Positions 8,373 through 15,539 of a stretch of DNA of 64,000 nucleotides are shown one piece after another (within the stretch, counting starts at the first letter, position 1; every line of letters begins with the position of its first letter). Below the pieces are notes generated by a model. The model saw nothing but the letters and a program-made list of their open reading frames with translations, was not told the DNA's origin and searched no databases. The stretch comes from Blastococcus haudaquaticus (GTDB taxonomy: Bacteria > Actinomycetota > Actinomycetes > Mycobacteriales > Geodermatophilaceae). The DNA lies in NCBI RefSeq assembly GCF_900230285.1, contig NZ_OCNK01000002.1, positions 868,001 to 932,000 of the forward strand, written 5' to 3'. The position numbers and the translations under genes were made by a program.

Positions 8373-9456
8373 CCGGATCGGGACCCTCCCGGAGCTGCCG
8401 GGCGTCCTGACCGGGAACCAGGTGCGCGACACCGTCGCGTGGATCGCCGGCCAGCAGGACGCCGACGGCGCGCTGCCGTGGTCGCACGGCGAGCAGCTGG
8501 ACCCCTGGGACTCGGTCGAGGCCGCCATGGCCCTGGACGTCGGCGGTGCGCACGACCGCGCGGCGGCCGCGTACCGGTGGCTGGCCGCGCGGCAGCGGCC
8601 GGACGGCTCCTGGGCCTCGGAGTACCGCGGCGGCACCGAGACGGCGCCGGCCGCGGAGAGCAACCACGCCGGCTACCTTGCCGTCGGCGCCTGGCACACG
8701 TGGCTGGCCACGGGTGACGAGCAGCTCGTCACCGAGCTGTGGCCGGCGGTCAGGCGCGGGCTGGACCTGGTCACCCGCATGCAGCTGCCCGGTGGCGCGA
8801 TCGGCTGGGCACTGCGCCCGGACGGCACGGCCGACGACACCGCGCTGCTGACCGGGAACGCCAGCCTCTTCCAGGCGCTGCGCTGCGGCATCGCACTGGC
8901 CGGCCTCCGGGGCGAGGTCCAGCCCGACTGGGAGGTCGCGGTCGCCGACCTCGGGGCGGCGCTGCGGACTCGTCCGGCCGCCTTCGCCGACCGCGCCCGC
9001 TACTCGATGGACTGGTACTACCCCGTCCTGGGCGGCGCGGTCACCGGCGCCGCGGCCCGCGACCGGCTGGCCGTGGACTGGGACCGGTTCGTGGTGCCCG
9101 GGCTGGGCGCGCGGTGCGTGTCCGACCGGCCGTGGGTGACCGGCGCCGAGACGTGCGAGCTGGCGCTGGCCCTCGCCGTGGCCGACCAGCCGGACGCGGC
9201 CCTGGAGCAGGTGGCGGCCATGCAGCACCTGCGCGCCGACGACGGCTCCTACTGGACGGGGTACGTCTTCGCCGACGACGCGCGCTGGCCGGTGGAGCGG
9301 ACCACCTGGACCGCCGCCGCCGTCGTCCTGGCCGCGGACGCGCTCTCCGGCGCCACCCCGGCCGCGGGGCTCTTCGCCGATCCGGGCGCCCTCCCGGCGG
9401 CCGGCATGCCCGTGGCGGGTTCGCTGACGGAAGGAGCGGGCACGGTCCTCCCGTGA
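8329..9456 (+). CDS. Prenyltransferase/squalene-cyclase-like alpha-toroid protein
   Basis: About 365-375 residues made of alpha/alpha-toroid repeats: WIAGQQDADGALPWSHGEQLDPWDSVEAAMAL, WLAARQRPDGSWASEY, DGSYWTGYVF and similar helical pairs. This fold is shared by squalene cyclases, protein prenyltransferases and some (alpha/alpha)6 glycan enzymes. The cyclase DXDD acid motif is not seen, so triterpene cyclisation is unlikely. The ATG at 8329 overlaps the methyltransferase by 44 bp. A CTG at 8359 preceded by GGGGGGAG (8347-8354) is a better-spaced alternative start. Function unknown; it sits between glycan enzymes. Confidence 0.75.
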   Translation: MPPPRSGGRPLPRADRIGTLPELPGVLTGNQVRDTVAWIAGQQDADGALPWSHGEQLDPWDSVEAAMALDVGGAHDRAAAAYRWLAARQRPDGSWASEYRGGTETAPAAESNHAGYLAVGAWHTWLATGDEQLVTELWPAVRRGLDLVTRMQLPGGAIGWALRPDGTADDTALLTGNASLFQALRCGIALAGLRGEVQPDWEVAVADLGAALRTRPAAFADRARYSMDWYYPVLGGAVTGAAARDRLAVDWDRFVVPGLGARCVSDRPWVTGAETCELALALAVADQPDAALEQVAAMQHLRADDGSYWTGYVFADDARWPVERTTWTAAAVVLAADALSGATPAAGLFADPGALPAAGMPVAGSLTEGAGTVLP

Positions 9457-10307
9457 CCCTCGCCTCCGACCTCACCGTGGTCGTCGCCAGCCAGAACCGA
9501 CGGGTCGATCTCCTCGCCTCGCTCCCCCGCCACGAGGCGCCGGTGGTCCTGGTGGACAACGCCTCCACGGACGGGACGGTGGACGCCGTCCGGGCGGCGC
9601 ATCCCGCCGTCGACGTGCTGGCGCTGCCCCGGAACGAGGGGGCCCACGGCCGCACGCGGGGCGTGGCACGGGCCGGCACCCCCTTCGTGGCCTTCGCCGA
9701 CGACGACTCGTGGTGGGCGCCGGGCGACCTGGCCCGCGCGGTGGGGATCATGCGGGCCCATCCCCGACTGGCGGTGCTGAACGCCCGCATCCTGGTCGGA
9801 CCGGAGGAGCGCCTCGACCCGGTGTGCGCGGAGATGGCCGGCAGCCCCCTGGGCACGGCTCCGGATCTCCCGGGCCCGTCGCTGCTGGGCTTCGTCGCCT
9901 GCGGAGCACTCATGCGGACCGATGCCTTCGAGGCCGTCGGCGGCTTCGACACCGTGATCCGGTTCCCCGGCGAGGAGGAGCGCCTCGCGCTGGACCTGGC
10001 AACAGCGGGCTGGGGCCTGGCCTACGTCGACTCCGTCACCGTGCACCACCATCCCTCCACCCGGCGGCAGCAGCCGGGACGGCGGCAGGCCGGGATCTGG
10101 CGGAGCCGGCTGCTGACCGCCGTCATGCGCCTCCCGGCCCGGGACGTCGTGGCTGTGCTCCGCGCCGCCGGACGATCGGGCCGCCCGGGCCGGGAGGGGA
10201 TCCTCCGGGCGCTCCCCGGGCTCCCGGCCGCGCTCCGGCGCCGGCGCCCCGTTCCGCAGCGGGTCCGGGCGGACCTCCGGATCCTCGCCGGAGGTTCCGG
10301 TGGATGA
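9453..10307 (+). CDS. GT-A glycosyltransferase, family 2 type (first paralogue)
   Basis: 284 residues. GT2 hallmarks are VVASQNR at the start, VLVDNASTDGT (nucleotide binding), FADDDSWW at about 81-88 carrying the DXD metal site, and GEEERLALDLA, which includes the catalytic-base region, followed by a HHHPS segment. GTG at 9453 overlaps the previous stop in a GTGA. It is clearly paralogous to the next gene, so a local duplication is likely, perhaps giving two successive sugar additions. No membrane segment; it may associate with the membrane through its basic C-terminus. Confidence 0.87.
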   Translation: MTLASDLTVVVASQNRRVDLLASLPRHEAPVVLVDNASTDGTVDAVRAAHPAVDVLALPRNEGAHGRTRGVARAGTPFVAFADDDSWWAPGDLARAVGIMRAHPRLAVLNARILVGPEERLDPVCAEMAGSPLGTAPDLPGPSLLGFVACGALMRTDAFEAVGGFDTVIRFPGEEERLALDLATAGWGLAYVDSVTVHHHPSTRRQQPGRRQAGIWRSRLLTAVMRLPARDVVAVLRAAGRSGRPGREGILRALPGLPAALRRRRPVPQRVRADLRILAGGSGG

Positions 10308-11193
10308 CCGGGTCGCCGTCGTCGTCATCACCCACCAGCGGCGGGGCGAGCTGGTCCAGGCCCTGGACCGGCTCCTGGCCCTGCCGGAGAAGCCGCGGGT
10401 CGTGGTCGTCGACAACGGCTCGACCGACGGCACCGCCGACGCCGTCCGGACCCGGTTCCCGCAGGTCGAGCTGGTCGCCAGCCCGGAGAACCTCGGCGCC
10501 GTCGGCCGCAACGTCGGAGTCGCTCTGCTCGACACCCCCTACGTCGCCTTCTGCGACGACGACACGTGGTGGGAGCCGGGCTCGCTGACCGCGGCCGCCG
10601 ACGTCCTGGACGCCCATCCGCGGCTCGCCGTCGTCACCGCCCGGATCCTCGTCGAACCCGCCGGCACCGAAGACCCCATCGTCGCCGAGCTGCGCGACTC
10701 GCCCGTGCGCGGCGCCGGCTGGCTGCCCGGCCCCGCGCTCGGCTCCTTCCTCGCCGGCGCCTCGGTCCTGCGGCGCGACGCGTTCCTCGAGGTCGGCGGC
10801 TTCTCCGAGCGGCTGTGGCTGGGCGGCGAGGAGGAGCTCATGGCCGGCGATCTCGCGGCCACCGGGTGGGAGCTGTGCTACCTGCCGGAGCTCACGGTGC
10901 ACCACCAGGCCAGCCGGGCCCGCGACCCGCACCGTCGGCGCCGGGACGGCATCCGCAACACGCTGTGGACGACGTGGCTGCGGCGCCCCCTGCGCCCGGC
11001 CCTGCGGCGCACCCTGCACCTGCTGCGCACGGTGCCGCGGGACCTGGTGACCGCCCGCGGGCTCCTCGCCGCGATCGGCGGCATCCCCTGGGTGCTGCGC
11101 GAACGGCGGGTGCTCCCGCCGCACGCGGAGGCGCGGTTCGCCGCGCTCGAGCACGCGCAGCGCACCTCGACCGCGCGCCGGTACGTCAGCTAG
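10300..11193 (+). CDS. GT-A glycosyltransferase, family 2 type (second paralogue)
   Basis: 297 residues, same layout as the preceding gene: VVVITHQRRGELVQAL, VVVDNGSTDGT, FCDDDTWW with the DXD site at about 85-88, GEEELMAGDLA and VHHQASRARDPHRRRRDG. It overlaps the upstream gene by 8 bp and is the last gene of the five-gene run. Its stop lies inside the 3' end of the convergent zinc-finger gene (8-bp overlap), so no separate terminator space exists here. Confidence 0.87.
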   Translation: MDDRVAVVVITHQRRGELVQALDRLLALPEKPRVVVVDNGSTDGTADAVRTRFPQVELVASPENLGAVGRNVGVALLDTPYVAFCDDDTWWEPGSLTAAADVLDAHPRLAVVTARILVEPAGTEDPIVAELRDSPVRGAGWLPGPALGSFLAGASVLRRDAFLEVGGFSERLWLGGEEELMAGDLAATGWELCYLPELTVHHQASRARDPHRRRRDGIRNTLWTTWLRRPLRPALRRTLHLLRTVPRDLVTARGLLAAIGGIPWVLRERRVLPPHAEARFAALEHAQRTSTARRYVS

Positions 11194-11512
11194 CGCACGT
11201 GATGCAGGTGCGCGCCGCCGGTCGCGCGGCCAGCCGCTCCGCCGCGATGGGGCGGCCGCAGGTCTCGCAGATCCCGTAGTCCCCCGCCTCCCGGTGAGCC
11301 AGCGCCGCCTCGACGTCGGCGAGCCGCCGTCGCGCCTGGTCCAGAAGGGCGACGACCTGCTGGCGCTCGAAGGCGATGGTCGCGCCCTCGGGGTCGTGCT
11401 CGTCGTCGGCGTTGGAGGCCTTCGACGCCTCGACCACGCCGTCGAACTCGCGGGTCAGCGACGCGATCTGCGCCAGCACCGCCGCCCGCTCGGCGGCCAG
11501 CGGGTCGCTCAC
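11186..11512 (-). CDS. TraR/DksA-type C4 zinc-finger protein
   Basis: 108 residues: a coiled-coil N-terminal half (LAAERAAVLAQIASLTREFDGVVEAS and QVVALLDQARRRLADVEAALAHREAG) and a C-terminal treble-clef finger, CETC then CITC about 17 residues later. DksA-like proteins reach through the RNA polymerase secondary channel; actinobacterial short forms (RbpA-unrelated) are mostly uncharacterised. Start GTG at 11512 overlaps the stop of the upstream methyltransferase (GTGA), so it is the third gene of an operon running YibE/F, methyltransferase, zinc finger. Confidence 0.85.
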   Translation of the reverse strand: MSDPLAAERAAVLAQIASLTREFDGVVEASKASNADDEHDPEGATIAFERQQVVALLDQARRRLADVEAALAHREAGDYGICETCGRPIAAERLAARPAARTCITCAS

Positions 11513-12147
11513 CGCAGCCGGCGGAGGAGTCGCAGGGAACCGGTGGCCGGCAGCTCCTCGAAATCCCCCGATGCCACCACGCGGGTGTAGACGCCGAACG
11601 GCGCCTGCCCGCCGTCGGCCGGGTCGGGGAAGACGTCGTGGATGGCGAGCGTGCCGCCGACCGCCAGCTTGGCGACCCACGCGTCCTGGTCGCGGCGGGC
11701 GGACTCCTCGGTGTGGCTGCCGTCGAGGAAGAGCAGCGCGAGCGGGGTCGTCCACAGCGGAGCCAGGATCTCCGACCGGGTGACGACGGCGACGACGACG
11801 TCCTCCGCCCCCGCCGCGGCGATGGTGCGGCGGAAGTGCGGCAGGGTGTCGATCCGCCCCACCTCGGGGTCGACCAGCGACGGGTCGTGGTACTCCCACC
11901 CGGGCTGGTGCTCCTCCGACCCGCGGTGGTGGTCGACGGTGACGACCTGGCGCCCGGTCTCGCGTGCCGCGGCCGCCAGGTAGAGGGCGGACCGGCCCAT
12001 CCAGCTGCCGACCTCGAGCAGCGGCCCCGGGACGGCGACGGCGCGGGCGGCGTCGTACAGCGCGGTGCCTTCGTCGTCGGGCATGAACCCCGGGGCTGCT
12101 CGGGCGGCGGACAGGAGATCGGTCGTCACGGTCACAGCCTCGCTCAT
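11509..12147 (-). CDS. Class I SAM-dependent methyltransferase (Methyltransf_24 type)
   Basis: 212 residues. LLEVGSWMGRSALYLAAAA is the SAM-binding loop, VVTVDHHRGSEEHQPGWEY supplies the acidic ribose ligand, and LALLFLDGSHTEES plus VGGTLAIHDVFPDPADGG follow the pattern of Methyltransf_24 sugar or polyketide methyltransferases. Acceptor unknown. Starts at ATG 12147, sharing ATGA with the end of the YibE/F gene, and ends in GTGA with the zinc-finger gene. The nearby glycosyl operon at 6.3-11.2 kb makes a sugar-related acceptor possible. Confidence 0.82.
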   Translation of the reverse strand: MSEAVTVTTDLLSAARAAPGFMPDDEGTALYDAARAVAVPGPLLEVGSWMGRSALYLAAAARETGRQVVTVDHHRGSEEHQPGWEYHDPSLVDPEVGRIDTLPHFRRTIAAAGAEDVVVAVVTRSEILAPLWTTPLALLFLDGSHTEESARRDQDAWVAKLAVGGTLAIHDVFPDPADGGQAPFGVYTRVVASGDFEELPATGSLRLLRRLR

Positions 12148-13415
12148 CGCGCGAAGCGGCTGCGCAGGGCGGTGACCCGGCGCTCCGTCGCGGCCCCGGC
12201 CTCGGTGTCGGCCGCCTTGGCGAAGAACGCGCCGGCGGCGGTCGTGACGGGTACGGCGAGCACGAGCGCGATCGCTCCGACGAGGGTGCGGATGACCTCC
12301 TCGGCCAGGGCGGTGCTGGTGATCAGCGTCCAGATCGGCGTCGGGTAGACCTCGAACAGCAGGAGCAGCGGCAGCGCCGCTCCCGCGTAGGCGAAGACGA
12401 TCGTGTAGACGGTCGACGCGATGTGGTCCCGGCCCACGGCCATGCCCCGCGCGTAGAGCTCGCGCCAGGTCATGTCCGGCGACACCTCGTGCAGCTGCCA
12501 CATCGCCGAGGCCTGGGTGATCGTGACGTCGTTGAGGACCCCCAGCCCCGCGACGACGATGCCTGCGAGCACCAGTCCCGAGAAGTCCAGCGTCGGGTCG
12601 TAGGTGCGCAGGGTGGTCGTCTCCTCGCTGGTCAGGCCGGTGAGCCGCGCGGCGGAGACGGCCAGCGAACCCATGACCGCGACCAGGGTGAGCCCGAACA
12701 GGGTGCCGATGAGGGCCGTGGTGGTGCGGGCGGAGAACCCGTGCGCGAGGTAGAGGACGACGAACATGATCGCCGCCGACCCCACCAGGCTGACGAGCGT
12801 GGGTGAGTTGTCGGCGAGCAGGCCCGGGAGCACGAAGTTCAGCAGGACGACGAAGGCGAAGGCCAGCCCCAGCAGCGACGCCAGCCCCCGCCACCGGGCC
12901 ACCAGGCCCACGACGACGGCGAAGGCGACCGCCAGCACGATGATCGGCGCGTCGCGCTGGTAGTCGTAGAAGGAGAACGTCGGGCCGCCCTCGGCGCCGG
13001 CGTCGCGGGTGAGGACGAGCACGTCGCCCTCCCCGACCCCGGCGGCGACCACCTCGGCCGGGAGCTCGATGGACTGGAAGTCGCCGGCGCCCTCCCCGTC
13101 CAGCACCTCCACCACGGCGGTGGCGCACTCCGCGGGCGGGGCGGTCGGGTCGGTGGAGCAGTCGAAGGTCTCCACCGACACGATCTCGCCGTCGGGGTAG
13201 GTGGTCCCCGGGGGGAAGTAGGTCTGGGCCACCTGCTCCGCCCGCGTGGGCTCCCCGTCGGGCCAGAGGACGAACAGCCCGATGACGGTGGCCAGGCCGA
13301 CCGGCACGAGGACCAGCAACATCAGCCAGACGGCACGCCGCCGTCTGGCGAGCGCCTCCGCGCTCGGCGGAGGAGCGTCCGGGTCGGGACCGTGGGAGTG
13401 AGAACTGGGCGGCAC
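12144..13415 (-). CDS. YibE/F-family multi-pass membrane protein
   Basis: 423 residues. A basic stretch and a transmembrane anchor (VWLMLLVLVPVGLATVIGLFVLW) are followed by an extracytoplasmic domain (about 45-145) and then about seven further membrane helices (PIIVLAVAFAVVVGLVARW, LLGLAFAFVVLLNFVLPGLL, SAAIMFVVLYLAHGF and so on). The GLGVLNDVTITQASAMWQLHE stretch is a YibE/F signature. Function unproven; transport is often assumed. GTG start at 13415. First gene of the three-gene operon ending at 11186. Confidence 0.85.
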   Translation of the reverse strand: MPPSSHSHGPDPDAPPPSAEALARRRRAVWLMLLVLVPVGLATVIGLFVLWPDGEPTRAEQVAQTYFPPGTTYPDGEIVSVETFDCSTDPTAPPAECATAVVEVLDGEGAGDFQSIELPAEVVAAGVGEGDVLVLTRDAGAEGGPTFSFYDYQRDAPIIVLAVAFAVVVGLVARWRGLASLLGLAFAFVVLLNFVLPGLLADNSPTLVSLVGSAAIMFVVLYLAHGFSARTTTALIGTLFGLTLVAVMGSLAVSAARLTGLTSEETTTLRTYDPTLDFSGLVLAGIVVAGLGVLNDVTITQASAMWQLHEVSPDMTWRELYARGMAVGRDHIASTVYTIVFAYAGAALPLLLLFEVYPTPIWTLITSTALAEEVIRTLVGAIALVLAVPVTTAAGAFFAKAADTEAGAATERRVTALRSRFAR

Positions 13416-13466
13416 CCGGTCAGGCTAGGAGGCCCCGCCCCGGACGCGTGCCCGACACCCGACCGG

Positions 13467-13877
13467 TCAGGACCCGGCGGCCTCGGACGAGGACTGGGCG
13501 CCCTCGATGGGGAAGCGGTGCCACAGCCCGCTGAGCTGGAGCGGGCGGACCACGGCGGCGGTCGGGTGCACCAGCGCGACCTCGATCCCCCGCGGCGCGG
13601 CGAGCCGCTGGAGCTGCACGAGGACGGCCATGCCCGCGGAGTTCATGAACGTGATGCCGGAGAGGTCCAGTTCCACGCGGGTCGGCGCCGGCTGGGTGAG
13701 CAGCAGGTCGGTGATCACGCGGACGAGAGGCCGGCGTGCCGTGTCGATCAGCTCACCGGCGATCGTCAGCCGCGCGATGCCGTCCTCGACGCGGTGGCCG
13801 ACCTGGGGTTCGTCGGACGAGGCTGGGCTGGCGGTGTCCTCCACGCAGAGGCACTGCCCCGCGGGGCGGGAGTTCAC
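13467..13877 (-). CDS. STAS-domain anti-anti-sigma factor-like protein
   Basis: 136 residues, with a disordered N-terminal 25 residues and a STAS domain. ELDLSGITFMNSAGMAVLVQLQRLA is the canonical strand and helix carrying the phosphorylatable Ser (NSAGM). Such proteins, when dephosphorylated, bind an anti-sigma kinase and free a stress sigma factor. No RsbW-like kinase or sigma-B gene is beside it here. GTG start at 13877. Divergent from hsp20 with 116 bp between starts, which suits shared stress control, though that is inference. Confidence 0.82.
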   Translation of the reverse strand: MNSRPAGQCLCVEDTASPASSDEPQVGHRVEDGIARLTIAGELIDTARRPLVRVITDLLLTQPAPTRVELDLSGITFMNSAGMAVLVQLQRLAAPRGIEVALVHPTAAVVRPLQLSGLWHRFPIEGAQSSSEAAGS

Positions 13878-13894
13878 GCCCGGACGACTGCGGG

Positions 13895-13924
13895 GTTTAC
13901 TACCGCGGCCGATCGAGGTAATCT
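13895..13924 (+). promoter_or_regulatory. Candidate hsp20 promoter
   Basis: GTTTAC at 13895-13900 and TAATCT at 13919-13924 are separated by 18 bp, a weak housekeeping-type match. A sigma-B-type reading (GTTT then AGGTAA at 13916-13921) has a 17-bp spacer, longer than usual. Either would give a 5' leader of about 60 nt before hsp20. Low confidence. Confidence 0.3.
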
Positions 13925-13936
13925 CCAGTTGCCACT

Positions 13937-13964
13937 AGAGGTTCGCCTCTCGGGCAGCGAACTC
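13937..13964 (+). promoter_or_regulatory. Inverted repeats in the hsp20 5' leader
   Basis: AGAGG-TTCG-CCTCT (13937-13950) would fold as a short stem with a UUCG tetraloop. Alternatively GAGGTTCG (13938-13945) can pair with CGAACTC (13958-13964). The two structures are mutually exclusive. This could be an operator or an mRNA structure; the HspR box (CTTGAGT-N7-ACTCAAG) is not present. Confidence 0.35.
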
Positions 13965-13993
13965 GACAGACCCACCCAGGAGGTTGGAGAGCC

Positions 13994-14494
13994 ATGATGC
14001 TGACCGCCTACGACCCGTTCGCCGCCACGTCCGCCGCCTTCCGCGCGCTGGACCAGCTGACCGGCCGCACGGGCTCGAGCACCGCTCGCCCCTTGTCGGG
14101 CATGCCGATGGACGCCTACCGCGTCGGCGACAACTTCGTCGCCCACTTCGACCTGCCCGGCGTCGACCCGGGCTCCATCGACCTCGCGGTCGAGGGCAAC
14201 CAGCTGACCGTGACCGCGGAGCGCTCGGTGCCGCAGCTGGAGAACGCCGAGTGGGCCGTCGCGGAGCGGCCGTTCGGCAGCTACACCCGGCAGCTCGTGC
14301 TCGGCCGCAGTCTCGACACCGACCGGCTGGAGGCCAGTTACCACGACGGGGTGCTGACGGTGAGCATCCCGGTCGCCGAGAAGGCGAAGGCCCGGAAGAT
14401 CACCGTGACGCGGGCGGACGTACCCACCGCGGTGGAGGGCCGCACCATCGAGGGTGAGTCCTCCCAGCACGAGCAGAGGTCGGTCGAGAGCTGA
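13994..14494 (+). CDS. Hsp20/alpha-crystallin small heat-shock protein
   Basis: 166 residues with an alpha-crystallin domain at about 40-140: MDAYRVGDNFVAHFDLPGVDPGSIDLAVEGNQLTVTAE, then ERPFGSYTRQLVLGRSLDTDRLEASYHDGVLTVSIPV, ending in the conserved GVLTVSIP strand. It acts as an ATP-independent holdase for unfolding proteins. An AGGAGG site at 13978-13983 precedes an ATG-ATG double start. A C-terminal I-X-I/V motif for oligomer contacts is not obvious beyond residue 140. The HspR-like MerR gene follows. Confidence 0.92.
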   Translation: MMLTAYDPFAATSAAFRALDQLTGRTGSSTARPLSGMPMDAYRVGDNFVAHFDLPGVDPGSIDLAVEGNQLTVTAERSVPQLENAEWAVAERPFGSYTRQLVLGRSLDTDRLEASYHDGVLTVSIPVAEKAKARKITVTRADVPTAVEGRTIEGESSQHEQRSVES

Positions 14495-14505
14495 TCGACG
14501 GCGTC

Positions 14506-14537
14506 GCAGGGGCCGGGTCCGCGGACCCGGCCCCTGC
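14506..14537 (+). terminator. 32-bp perfect palindrome after hsp20
   Basis: Two 15-nt arms (14506-14520 and 14523-14537) pair perfectly around GC, followed by GCTTTCC. The position, 12 bp after the hsp20 stop and 31 bp before the MerR start, suits a terminator or attenuator that lowers read-through into the MerR gene. Confidence 0.75.
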
Positions 14538-14567
14538 GCTTTCCACCGGCCGACAGGAGGAACGACG

Positions 14568-14927
14568 ATGACGACCGGACCCGACCCCTCGAGCCGGCTG
14601 GACGACCCCGACTTCCCGGCGCTCACGATGAGCCAGGCGGCCGCACTGCTCGGTGTGCAGGCGGCGTTCCTGCGCAGCCTGGACTCCGCCGGCTTCCTCC
14701 AGCCCTACCGCTCCCCCGGTGGCCACCGGCGCTACTCGCGCGCCCAGCTGGACCTCGCCGCCCGGATGCGCGGCCTCCTCGACGACGGCCACTCCCTGGC
14801 CTCGGCGGAGACGATCGTCGGCCTGCAGGACGAGCTCGCCTCCGCCCGCGCCGACGTGCACCGGTTGCAGACCGACGTCTCCCGGATGCGCCTCGGGAAC
14901 CCGGACGGCGGACCACTGGGCAAATAA
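14568..14927 (+). CDS. MerR-family regulator, HspR-like
   Basis: 119 residues with an N-terminal MerR winged helix: LTMSQAAALLGVQAAFLRSLDSAGFLQPYRSPGGHRRYSRAQLDLAARMRGLL, then a heptad-like coiled coil (VGLQDELASARADVHRLQTDVSRM) as in HspR. There are no cysteines, so metal or redox sensing is unlikely. Placement after hsp20 suggests it represses heat-shock genes. ATG at 14568 follows AGGAGG at 14555-14560. Its TAA stop overlaps the csoR operator region. Confidence 0.8.
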   Translation: MTTGPDPSSRLDDPDFPALTMSQAAALLGVQAAFLRSLDSAGFLQPYRSPGGHRRYSRAQLDLAARMRGLLDDGHSLASAETIVGLQDELASARADVHRLQTDVSRMRLGNPDGGPLGK

Positions 14928-14945
14928 ACCCTAGGGGGGTATAGT
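14917..14945 (+). promoter_or_regulatory. csoR promoter with CsoR operator in the spacer; leaderless transcript predicted
   Basis: TGGGCA (14917-14922) and TATAGT (14940-14945) are 17 bp apart, good matches to -35 and -10. Between them sits AAACCCTAGGGGGGTAT (14926-14942), a G-tract pseudo-inverted repeat like known CsoR sites (ACCC...GGGTAT). The GTG start at 14954 begins 9 nt after the -10, so the mRNA should have no leader. Copper-free CsoR here would block polymerase directly. Confidence 0.75.
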
Positions 14946-14953
14946 TCCCAGGC

Positions 14954-15274
14954 GTGACGCAGCCCGCCCCGGAACCCGCCGGCCACGACCACCAGCACGG
15001 CTACATCCACCGCAAGGACGACTACCTCAAGCGGCTGCGCCGCATCGAGGGTCAGGCCCGCGGTCTGCAGCGGATGGTCGAGGACGAGAAGTACTGCATC
15101 GACATCCTCACGCAGGTCTCCGCCATGACGAAGGCCCTGCAGTCGGTCGCCCTCGGCCTGCTCGAGGAGCACATGAGCCACTGCGTCGTCGACGCCGCCC
15201 GGGCCGGCGGCCGCGAGGCCGACGAGAAGATCCGCGAGGCCTCCGAGGCCATCGCGCGGCTCGTCCGATCCTGA
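14954..15274 (+). CDS. csoR: CsoR copper-sensing repressor
   Basis: 106 residues, all-helical CsoR/RcnR fold. Copper ligands are visible with the exact CsoR spacing: Cys48 (KYCID), His73 and Cys77 (EEHMSHC). An N-terminal His-rich stretch (GHDHQHGYIH) may also bind metal. Cu(I) binding releases the operator at 14926-14942 and induces the downstream genes. First gene of csoR-copZ-hyp-copA; spacing to copZ is 31 bp. GTG start chosen because it fits the leaderless promoter. Confidence 0.93.
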   Translation: MTQPAPEPAGHDHQHGYIHRKDDYLKRLRRIEGQARGLQRMVEDEKYCIDILTQVSAMTKALQSVALGLLEEHMSHCVVDAARAGGREADEKIREASEAIARLVRS

Positions 15275-15305
15275 CCACTACTCGAACCGTCCGAGAGGGA
15301 CCACC

Positions 15306-15515
15306 ATGAGCACCACCACCTACACCGTCGTCGGCATGACCTGCGGCCACTGCGTCAGCGCCGTGACCGAGGAGGTCTCCCAGGTCCCCGGCGTCTCCGG
15401 CGTCGACGTCGACCTCGAGTCGGGCGGGCTGACCGTCACCAGCGACGCCCCGGTCGACGAGGCTGCCGTCCGCGCCGCCGTCGAGGAGGCCGGCTACGAG
15501 GTGGCCGGCCGCTGA
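15306..15515 (+). CDS. copZ: CopZ-type copper chaperone (HMA domain)
   Basis: 69 residues, a single heavy-metal-associated domain with the GMTCGHC site (Cys13, Cys16) and the beta-alpha-beta-beta-alpha-beta layout ending EEAGYEVAGR. It carries Cu(I) in the cytoplasm to CopA and possibly to CsoR. GAGAGG lies just before ATG 15306. Second gene of the copper operon. Confidence 0.93.
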   Translation: MSTTTYTVVGMTCGHCVSAVTEEVSQVPGVSGVDVDLESGGLTVTSDAPVDEAAVRAAVEEAGYEVAGR

Positions 15516-15539
15516 CGCGGTCTCCCTGAGGGGCATGCC

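Noticed and set aside
8329-9456. Squalene or hopene cyclase
   Set aside because: Toroid repeats are present but the DXDD acid motif and the usual length of about 630 residues are not, and no squalene synthase genes are near.
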